From an uncultured Lachnospiraceae bacterium (lineage in GTDB: Bacteria > Bacillota_A > Clostridia > Lachnospirales > Lachnospiraceae), in the NCBI GenBank assembly GCA_946630765.1, contig CAMOZF010000050.1, forward strand, positions 1-9,392: DNA of 9,392 nt. Reading direction: 5' to 3'. This document shows positions 1 through 4,535 of the stretch, one piece after another. How positions within the stretch are numbered: the stretch's first letter is position 1; each line of letters starts with the position of its first letter. A program made the position numbers and the translations under genes. Below the pieces are notes generated by a model. That model ran no database searches. It had not been told where the DNA came from and saw only the letters and a program-made list of their open reading frames with translations.

Positions 1-1
1 G

Positions 2-157
2 CAGCTGAATTTCCTCTCGGTGGAAGAGGGACATTTTGACGAGAACGGTACCTGGGTCGTCGATTTTATCCGGAACGGCGACGAGACAAACTTCACCCAG
101 TACTCTGCCTTCGGCAATGTCATCAGAGTGCGCCTGAATCCGAATACCGGCTGCTGA
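2..157 (+). CDS. C-terminal end of a truncated gene, possibly a glycosidase with a DUF5597-like tail
   Basis: An open frame enters from the left edge and ends at the TGA at 155-157, leaving 51 residues. The visible part contains VEEGHFDENGTW, then RNGDET, then a final beta-strand-like segment VIRVRLNPN. The pattern of an EEG-x-F/Y strand, a short turn, an NGDE motif and an RVxL strand resembles the C-terminal beta domain (DUF5597) found after some GH35-type beta-galactosidase catalytic domains. That match is from memory of the family pattern and rests on a short fragment, so it is tentative. The frame shows coding character (GC-rich third positions) and stops just before an AT-rich intergenic region. 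The catalytic domain, if there is one, lies outside the window. Confidence 0.6.
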   Translation, partial: QLNFLSVEEGHFDENGTWVVDFIRNGDETNFTQYSAFGNVIRVRLNPNTGC

Positions 158-189
158 GAGAATATTTTTTGAAAAAAACGGAAAAAATC

Positions 190-216
190 TAAAACCTTTT
201 TCCCTTTTCCTGCGTC
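190..216 (+). promoter_or_regulatory. Candidate ECF-sigma (SigW/SigM-type) promoter
   Basis: TAAAAC (190-195) followed by CCTTTTT-like sequence and CGTC (213-216) with a 17-nt spacer resembles the TGAAAC-N16/17-CGTC/A promoters of Firmicute ECF sigma factors. The first hexamer differs from TGAAAC at one base (A for G). The downstream operon resembles one that is SigW-controlled in Bacillus subtilis, which makes the match more plausible. Transcription would start near 224, giving a leader of about 165 nt. The motif is short and the assignment is inference. Confidence 0.4.
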
Positions 217-237
217 TAATGAACAGGAAGAGGGAAA
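199..237. repeat. 14-bp inverted repeat in the promoter region
   Basis: TTTCCCTTTTCCTG (199-212) pairs with CAGGAAGAGGGAAA (224-237) over 14 base pairs with one G-T wobble and an 11-nt loop. It overlaps the -10 region of the candidate ECF promoter. No T-tract follows on the plus strand, so it is not an ordinary terminator for the upstream gene in that direction. On the minus strand the stem is followed by a T-rich stretch. Confidence 0.6.
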
Positions 238-286
238 GGAGGCGGAAAAAGTCACAAAAAAAGTAAAAAAATGGGCGTTGAAATGC

Positions 287-315
287 TTGAAAAACTACAA
301 AAACAAGGCTATAAT
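287..315 (+). promoter_or_regulatory. Sigma-A promoter of the zinc-ribbon/SPFH operon
   Basis: TTGAAA (287-292), a 17-nt spacer and a perfect TATAAT (310-315) form a near-consensus housekeeping promoter. Transcription should start near 322, about 70 nt before the ATG at 391. The surrounding 158-330 region is strongly A-rich. Confidence 0.75.
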
Positions 316-390
316 AAATCAATATAGTCTGTGAGAATCCGCGTGATTCCGAGAGAAAAGAAAAGGGAAGGGCTGAGAAAGGAGAAAAGT

Positions 391-1629
391 ATGGCACAGG
401 TAACTGATTTCAAGTGCAATAACTGCGGAGCGCCGCTTATTGTACCGAAAAACGCCAGAAAGGTCATTTGTCCGTATTGCTATACGGAATGTAACGTTGA
501 AGGCAATGTTGTAAATGCAGAAGTTCTCAATAAGGAAAATATCGCCGGCGGTCTCGTGCACTGCGTATCGGACGCCATGATTCAGAAGGCGATCCTCGAT
601 GCGGTGGCGAAGTCCGAATCCATTCCGCTTGACGTCTATGACAACATGCAGATCGTAAGCGTCAAACGTGTGGCGATCCCCTGCTTCTGGTTCGACAATG
701 TCAGCGGCACGGGAACCTGCAGCTATGAGCGCGGCATCGACCGTGAACAGCAGGTCATCAAGGGCAGCGGCGAGAATCTCCGCTCCGAGACCAGAGTCGT
801 CACGGAATGGACCCCGCAGAGCTTCAGCGTCAATGCATCCTACGACTTCATCGTATCCGGTAATAAGGAATATGAGAGCGCGCTGAACAATATGTACATC
901 TCCGAAGTGGATCCGGACGTCGTCGATGTCGACGAGATGGATTTCGGCGCAGATGTTCAGATCCTGCCTTTCAACAATCCGGAAGGTACGGCATTTAACC
1001 GTCAGGTTAAGCCCTTCATGGAGGGTATCCTTCAGAACCGGGCAGCGGATCAGCTTCCGAGCGACGGCAAATACCGCAATGTCTCCTTTGCCGGCGCAAG
1101 TGTTCACAGAGATACCGTGAAGAGAATCATGGTCGGTCTGTATCACATCACCTACACTTACGGCGGAGAAACCTACACCCTGTATCTGAATCACGACGGC
1201 TCCAGCAGCTGCTATGACAAGATCCCGGTGGATCCCGCGAGAAAGGCTCAGATCGAGCAGAAGCAGGCGGAAATCAACGCGATGCGCGCAAACGTCGGCG
1301 GCCTGAAGGCAGCCAGCATCATCGGCTTCATCCTCGGCGGCATCCTGACCTTCAGCGGCATGGTTTCCTGCGGCAACAGCAAAGGCGGCGCAGCGGCAAT
1401 TCTTCTGATCCTTGGCCTTGGCCTGATTGGCGGCGCGATCGTTGCAACCGTCTTCAAATCCAAGAAGAATAAGGCAGTCGCGGCGGACAAGGCCCGCGCA
1501 CAGGAAGCGCTTGAACAGTTCAAGTATCAGGTCGTGATTGCAAGGAACAACTTCGAAGCCTCCGGCCGCAAGCTCAACGGTCTTGAAGCATTCAGTTTTG
1601 ACCAGAATGACAACGGCTACGGCTATTGA
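391..1629 (+). CDS. Zinc-ribbon protein with two C-terminal membrane helices (YdjG-like)
   Basis: 412 residues. The ATG at 391 is chosen over a GTG at 331 because AAAGGAG lies 6 nt upstream of it and the 20-residue extension looks non-coding. Residues 9-30 form a zinc ribbon with CNNC and CPYC pairs (C9, C12, C27, C30). A mixed alpha/beta domain of unknown fold covers about 40-285. A charged, probably helical segment follows (290-304), then two hydrophobic helices at about 307-327 and 334-355, and a Lys-rich cytoplasmic tail ending in a Gly/Tyr/Asn-rich terminus. A TFIIB-type zinc ribbon with membrane helices, just upstream of an SPFH/YdjI-like gene, is the arrangement of B. subtilis ydjG and ydjI, which belong to the SigW-controlled pspA (ydjF) operon. 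A role in membrane-stress protein recruitment is inferred from that context. It could also be a generic membrane-anchored zinc-ribbon protein. Confidence 0.85.
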   Translation: MAQVTDFKCNNCGAPLIVPKNARKVICPYCYTECNVEGNVVNAEVLNKENIAGGLVHCVSDAMIQKAILDAVAKSESIPLDVYDNMQIVSVKRVAIPCFWFDNVSGTGTCSYERGIDREQQVIKGSGENLRSETRVVTEWTPQSFSVNASYDFIVSGNKEYESALNNMYISEVDPDVVDVDEMDFGADVQILPFNNPEGTAFNRQVKPFMEGILQNRAADQLPSDGKYRNVSFAGASVHRDTVKRIMVGLYHITYTYGGETYTLYLNHDGSSSCYDKIPVDPARKAQIEQKQAEINAMRANVGGLKAASIIGFILGGILTFSGMVSCGNSKGGAAAILLILGLGLIGGAIVATVFKSKKNKAVAADKARAQEALEQFKYQVVIARNNFEASGRKLNGLEAFSFDQNDNGYGY

Positions 1630-1657
1630 TTGATATAAGCAGTCAGCATGATTTGAA

Positions 1658-1699
1658 AACTGCCTCTGATGGAACGCAAACGGGAAGTCAGAGGCAGTT
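1658..1699 (+). other. Intercistronic stem-loop
   Basis: AACTGCCTCTGA (1658-1669) and TCAGAGGCAGTT (1688-1699) form a perfect 12-bp stem with an 18-nt loop between the zinc-ribbon and SPFH genes. Only TTC follows, not a T-run, so it is probably not an efficient terminator. It may be an mRNA-stability or processing element that sets the relative levels of the two genes. Confidence 0.6.
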
Positions 1700-1719
1700 C
1701 ATGAAAGAAGGGAAACACT

Positions 1720-2865
1720 ATGGCACTATTTGACAGAAATCCAAATGAATCCGCATATGTTCACGGAAAGAAACACTTCCTGGACGTGATCAAGAATAAC
1801 GGCCCCGAAGGCATGATCATCTGGCGGGTGCCGGAGGAAGACTTCAATACGAATTCCGTCCTGACGGTTATGCCCGGCGAGGCGGCGATTTTCATCAATA
1901 ACGGCGTGATCGAGCAGGTCTTTGAGAATGGCCGCTTCCAGCTGAATACACAGAACTATCCGTTCATCAGCCGCTTAAGAAACGCTTTTTCGGGCGGTAT
2001 CTCCACCTTTAACTGCGTGGTGTACTTTGTCCGTACCGCTACGAGCTTTGAAATCAACTGGGGAACGCCTTCCCCGATCCAGGTCCGTGACAAGCTCCTC
2101 GGGATTGCGACCAAGCTGCGCGCCCGCGGCGCATACCGTATCACGATCGGCGATCCGGCGGTATTTCTCACAAAGCTTGCCGGAAATGTTCAGGCAGTTT
2201 CGCAGCAGCAGGCATTAAACCGGTATTTTGCAAATGAATTCATGAGCAAGATCAAGTCCACGATCACCCAGGTGCTCAATAACTGGGAAGGCGAGCTTCT
2301 CGGCATCGAGTCCCAGATCGGGGAACTGGAAGAGGCGATTCAGCCGCAGCTGGAGCCGCCCTTTGCGGAGTACGGCCTGAAGATGCTGAAGTTCTCGATC
2401 GCCGCACTGGATATCGACGACGACGAGCTGCGCCGCAGATACGATGAGATCGGCATGGACGCGATCGGCAAAATGAGAAATGCACAGGCCGACAAGAACG
2501 TCATGGGCATCCTCGGCGACGACTGGGCACGCCAGCAGCAGGTGAACATCATGACCAATCTCTCGCAGAATACCGGCGGCGGAGCAGCTGGCGCAGGCGC
2601 GGGTCTTGGCATGGGCATCGGCGCGATGGGCGCTTTCGGCGGAATGTCTCAGCAGATGTTCCAGCAGCCGGGCGGCGTTGCAGGCTATCCGCAGCAGGGC
2701 TATCCGCAGGGTTATCCGCAGCCGCAGACCCCTCCGGCCCCGCAGGCTCCCGCACAGGATGATCCGATGGAAGTCCTCGGCAAACTGAAAAAGCTTCTGG
2801 ACGCAGGCCTGATCGAGCAGTCCGAGTATGACGCCAAGAAGAAAGAAGTGCTTGCAAGACTGTAA
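1720..2865 (+). CDS. SPFH-domain protein with C-terminal SHOCT domain (YdjI-like)
   Basis: 381 residues, starting at an ATG preceded by GAAGGG with a 7-nt spacer. Residues about 20-250 match the YdjI-type SPFH family, often labelled virion-core-like protein: a strand segment with VMPGEAAIFINNG, then VIEQVFENGRFQLNTQNYP, then FEINWGTPSPIQV and a long helical region. Residues about 285-345 form a Gly/Pro/Gln-rich linker with repeated GYPQ units. Residues about 347-381 (DPMEVLGKLKKLLDAGLI onward) form a SHOCT domain, a short helical module common at the ends of bacterial membrane-associated oligomers. There is no obvious transmembrane helix, so membrane association probably depends on its neighbours. 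In B. subtilis the related YdjI helps link PspA to the membrane. The downstream gene follows after 15 nt, so the genes are very likely co-transcribed. Confidence 0.9.
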   Translation: MALFDRNPNESAYVHGKKHFLDVIKNNGPEGMIIWRVPEEDFNTNSVLTVMPGEAAIFINNGVIEQVFENGRFQLNTQNYPFISRLRNAFSGGISTFNCVVYFVRTATSFEINWGTPSPIQVRDKLLGIATKLRARGAYRITIGDPAVFLTKLAGNVQAVSQQQALNRYFANEFMSKIKSTITQVLNNWEGELLGIESQIGELEEAIQPQLEPPFAEYGLKMLKFSIAALDIDDDELRRRYDEIGMDAIGKMRNAQADKNVMGILGDDWARQQQVNIMTNLSQNTGGGAAGAGAGLGMGIGAMGAFGGMSQQMFQQPGGVAGYPQQGYPQGYPQPQTPPAPQAPAQDDPMEVLGKLKKLLDAGLIEQSEYDAKKKEVLARL

Positions 2866-2880
2866 AAGGAGGCTTGAATT

Positions 2881-3558
2881 ATGAAAAAAACAGTACTGAC
2901 AATCCTTCTCGGGCTTGTCTTTCTGGCAGTATTCAATGTAATCTTTTTCGTGCTGACCGGACCGGAGCGCCTGGCAGCGATGTGGATCTCCTACGCGTTT
3001 ATCCATTTCGCCTACATTATGTTCTGCGTGACGCCCTTCCTTGTCCGCAGAAGCTCGGCCGCGACGATTTTCGGCCTTTCGATCGGCCTTGTGTCGATGG
3101 TGTATTTCATCGTTGAGCTGATTGTCGGCATCGCGTTTATCTTTATCGATTTTCAGTCGATCAAGACGCCGCTGATTGTGCATGTGATTATCACGGGCAT
3201 TTATCTGACGCTTCTTCTGATCGTGCTGATCTCCAACGAAAAGACCGCGGATGACTTGGCGGTCGCTGCGGAGGAGACGCAGTTCTTCAGAACAGCCGCG
3301 GCGCGCGTCAAGGTCCTGATCGACAGAGTTTCGGACCCCGAAGCGAAAAAGGCGGTGGAAAAGGCCTATGATCAGCTGAAGTCCAGCCCGATCAAGTCTT
3401 CTCCGATCGTCAAGAGCGTGGAATCCGAGATGGAGTCGATGGTGCTTCGCCTGGAATCCGTTGCGGGCTCTGACAACAAGGAGAATATTATTCAGACGGC
3501 TTCCGCGATCTGCGACCTTTCCGCCCAGCGGAAGGAGCTTCTGAAGAGTATCCAGTAA
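2881..3558 (+). CDS. Four-helix membrane protein with helical cytoplasmic tail, unknown function
   Basis: 225 residues. The ATG at 2881 follows AAAAGGAGG with an 8-nt spacer, and the Shine-Dalgarno sequence begins within the stop codon of the SPFH gene. Four hydrophobic segments lie at about 4-27, 34-56, 62-91 and 97-120. A charged, soluble, mostly helical tail of about 100 residues follows, with a Ser-Pro-rich patch near 170 (SSPIKSSPIVKS) and a likely coiled coil toward the C-terminus. I do not recognise a named family. Its position after zinc-ribbon and SPFH genes suggests it is the integral membrane partner of that complex. It is not obviously YdjH or PspA: YdjH is, as I recall, a different domain type, and PspA is soluble and entirely helical. 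A terminator follows within 25 nt, so it is the last gene of the operon. Confidence 0.85.
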   Translation: MKKTVLTILLGLVFLAVFNVIFFVLTGPERLAAMWISYAFIHFAYIMFCVTPFLVRRSSAATIFGLSIGLVSMVYFIVELIVGIAFIFIDFQSIKTPLIVHVIITGIYLTLLLIVLISNEKTADDLAVAAEETQFFRTAAARVKVLIDRVSDPEAKKAVEKAYDQLKSSPIKSSPIVKSVESEMESMVLRLESVAGSDNKENIIQTASAICDLSAQRKELLKSIQ

Positions 3559-3579
3559 GCAGAATTCAATGATTTGACT

Positions 3580-3614
3580 GCCGGTGTGTGGGTTTTCCGC
3601 ATGCCGGCTTTTTT
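3580..3614 (+). terminator. Intrinsic terminator of the SPFH operon
   Basis: GCCGGTGTGTGG (3580-3591) pairs with CCGCATGCCGGC (3597-3608) over 12 positions, three of them G-T wobbles, around a GTTTT loop. Six T's follow at 3609-3614. It lies 22 nt after the stop codon. Confidence 0.85.
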
Positions 3615-3630
3615 GTGACTGTTTTATCCG

Positions 3631-3664
3631 AGGAGGTCTGGAGGCGAAGCCTCTCTGACCTCCT
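3631..3664. repeat. Hairpin in the SPFH-metal operon spacer
   Basis: AGGAGGTC (3631-3638) pairs with GACCTCCT (3657-3664). Inside it GAGGC (3641-3645) pairs with GCCTC (3649-3653) around a GAA loop, with a small 2x3 internal loop between the stems. No T-run follows directly. It abuts the dispersed repeat that begins at 3660. Confidence 0.6.
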
Positions 3665-3707
3665 ACATGAGAAATGCAAAGCATTTCGAATGGAGTGCTG
3701 AATAGTA
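3660..3707 (+). repeat. Dispersed intergenic repeat, copy 1
   Basis: This copy holds CTCCTACATGAGAA (3660-3673), the hairpin GAAATGC-AAA-GCATTTC (3671-3687), and GGAG followed by TG and CTGAATAGT (3692-3706). The first 14 bases are the exact reverse complement of 6604-6617, and GGAG plus CTGAATAGT recurs at 6614-6626. A complete element would be a longer palindrome of which this is a partly eroded copy; that reconstruction is inference. A run of eight T's at 3712-3719 follows a weak AATGG/CCATT stem, so this stretch could also act as a back-up terminator. Confidence 0.55.
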
Positions 3708-3730
3708 CCCATTTTTTTTCGTAGAGGCTA

Positions 3731-3758
3731 TTGACAAATCGGGAAACTGTGATATTAT
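3731..3758 (+). promoter_or_regulatory. Sigma-A promoter of the metal-resistance operon
   Basis: A perfect TTGACA (3731-3736), a 16-nt spacer and TATTAT (3753-3758, five of six consensus bases) precede the arsR-like gene. Transcription should start near 3765, inside the operator, so a bound repressor would block initiation. Confidence 0.8.
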
Positions 3759-3762
3759 AAAC

Positions 3763-3790
3763 ATATGAACAATCGTTCAAATGTTCAAAC
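3763..3790. promoter_or_regulatory. ArsR/SmtB-family operator
   Basis: TGAAC (3766-3770) and GTTCA (3775-3779) form an inverted repeat spaced by four bases within ATATGAACAATCGTTCAAAT, the arrangement expected for SmtB/CzrA/CadC-type operators. A further half-site GTTCAAAC (3783-3790) directly repeats GTTCAAAT (3775-3782), so a second dimer contact is possible. The site sits immediately downstream of the -10 element. Confidence 0.75.
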
Positions 3791-3808
3791 GACTTGCGAG
3801 GTGATTGG

Positions 3809-4168
3809 ATGCAGCTGGAAAATTTTGAGCGCTGTGAAGTCAATGAGATTCACCAGGATCTGGTGGATAAGGTCATGACGGAGATGCCCGACGAGGATAC
3901 CCTGTACGAGCTTTCGGAGCTTTTCAAGGTGTTCGGCGACTCGACGAGGATCCGCATCCTTTATGTACTGTATGAAGCGGAGGTCTGCGTCTGCGATCTT
4001 GCGGAGGTTCTGCACATGTCTCAGAGCGCCGTCTCCCATCAGCTGAAGAATCTCAAGAGCGCGCGGCTCATTAAGTCGCGCCGCGTCGGCAAACAGGTTT
4101 TTTATTCCCTGTCGGACGACCATGTAGCCACGATCATTTCGATGGGCCGCGAACATATCGAAGAGTGA
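3809..4168 (+). CDS. ArsR/SmtB-family metal-responsive repressor
   Basis: 119 residues from the ATG at 3809, preceded by GAGGTG at a 5-nt spacing; a TTG five codons upstream is less likely. It is a winged-helix repressor with ELFKVFGDSTRIRIL (37-51) leading into the fold and the recognition region MSQSAVSHQLKNL (70-82). Two metal sites can be read. CVC at 60-62 in the DNA-proximal helix, with C9 near the N-terminus, resembles the alpha-3N Cd/Pb site of CadC, although CadC has two N-terminal cysteines. D103, H105, H116 and E119 have the spacing of the alpha-5 Zn site of SmtB (D-x-H-x10-H-x2-E). It is expected to repress its own operon and release on Zn(II), Cd(II) or Pb(II). It is the first gene of the operon, 13 nt before the HMA gene. 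Confidence 0.95.
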   Translation: MQLENFERCEVNEIHQDLVDKVMTEMPDEDTLYELSELFKVFGDSTRIRILYVLYEAEVCVCDLAEVLHMSQSAVSHQLKNLKSARLIKSRRVGKQVFYSLSDDHVATIISMGREHIEE

Positions 4169-4181
4169 AGGAGCTTACACC

Positions 4182-4400
4182 ATGAAAAAGAAATTCAATC
4201 TGGACAACCTTGACTGCGCGAACTGCGCCGCGAAAATGGAAGCCGCGATCAAGAAGCTCGACGGCGTGACCGACGCCTCGGTCAATTTCCTGACCCAGAA
4301 GATGTCGATTACCGCGGACGATGACCGCTTCGACGAGATCATGCAGGAAGTCGTCAAGTGCATTAAGAAGGTCGAGCCGGACTGCTCGGTCATTATGTAA
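4182..4400 (+). CDS. Stand-alone heavy-metal-associated (HMA) domain protein
   Basis: 72 residues starting at an ATG with GAAGGAG 8 nt upstream. The whole protein is one ferredoxin-like HMA domain. The metal-binding loop reads DCANCAAKM with C14 and C17, followed by a helix and the strand GVTDASVNFLTQKM. This loop type is common in the N-terminal domains of Zn/Cd-exporting P1B ATPases. A further Cys pair (C60, C68) lies near the C-terminus. Here the domain is encoded separately and the ATPase downstream lacks it, so it may act as a metal chaperone or regulatory partner for the pump. It is in the same reading frame as the ATPase gene but is closed by TAA at 4398 and a further TGA at 4404. Confidence 0.9.
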   Translation: MKKKFNLDNLDCANCAAKMEAAIKKLDGVTDASVNFLTQKMSITADDDRFDEIMQEVVKCIKKVEPDCSVIM

Positions 4401-4409
4401 GTTTGAGGC

Positions 4410-4418
4410 TGTTATAAT
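4410..4418 (+). promoter_or_regulatory. Possible internal extended -10 promoter
   Basis: TGT followed by a perfect TATAAT (4413-4418) forms an extended -10 element just after the HMA stop codon. The -35 position (about 4390-4395) is poor, which extended -10 promoters tolerate. It would start a transcript near 4425, at the beginning of the structured spacer, and give extra expression of the ATPase. Confidence 0.45.
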
Positions 4419-4424
4419 ACAGGT

Positions 4425-4527
4425 GTCATGTCGAGCGATCCGGGTGCGCGCGAGGGGACCCGCCGCGTAAGCGATGGGCGTGCGGTTGGAGGCGAGTCGA
4501 GACATCCCATCCGGGACGACATACGGA
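4425..4527 (+). other. GC-rich structured spacer or leader ahead of the metal ATPase
   Basis: This stretch is GC-rich and folds well by eye: ATGTCG (4428-4433) with CGACAT (4517-4522), CGGGT (4441-4445) with ACCCG (4458-4462), CGC-GTAA-GCG (4464-4473, a GNRA-type loop), and TCCC-ATCC-GGGA (4505-4516) next to the closing stem. The result is a multi-branched element closed by a terminal stem just before the ATPase ribosome binding site (GGAG 4525-4528). GAGGCGAGT (4489-4497) is the exact reverse complement of a 9-mer found twice at the right end of the window. It could be a regulatory leader RNA or an inserted palindromic repeat. Pairings are by inspection only. Confidence 0.45.
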
Positions 4528-4535
4528 GAATAAGC

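Noticed and set aside
271..327. An 18-codon ORF starting at an ATG in the promoter region
   Set aside because: It runs through the sigma-A -10 element, has no correctly spaced ribosome binding site and no similarity to anything. The AGGAGG-like sequence at 237-242 is too far upstream.
331..390. An upstream GTG start for the zinc-ribbon protein
   Set aside because: There is no ribosome binding site for it, it lies almost at the transcription start, and the ATG at 391 has AAAGGAG at ideal spacing just before the zinc motif.
319..1194. A 291-codon open frame on the minus strand
   Set aside because: It is antisense to the zinc-ribbon gene, which has a good ribosome binding site and a zinc motif. 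The minus frame has neither.
2215..3843. A 542-codon open frame on the minus strand
   Set aside because: It lies antisense to the SPFH and four-helix genes and crosses a terminator and promoter. The translation is rich in His/Arg and low-complexity residues with no domain, as expected for the shadow of GC-rich genes.
4425..4527. A confident NiCo riboswitch call
   Set aside because: Only the bases flanking the closing stem resemble the class. The internal stems and junction guanines do not line up with the consensus as I remember it, so it is reported only as a hypothesis.
4428..4535. A 36-residue N-terminal extension of the metal ATPase
   Set aside because: The extension is Arg/Gly/Ser-rich and unlike any HMA domain, it overlaps the structured spacer, and the ATG at 4536 has a well-placed ribosome binding site.
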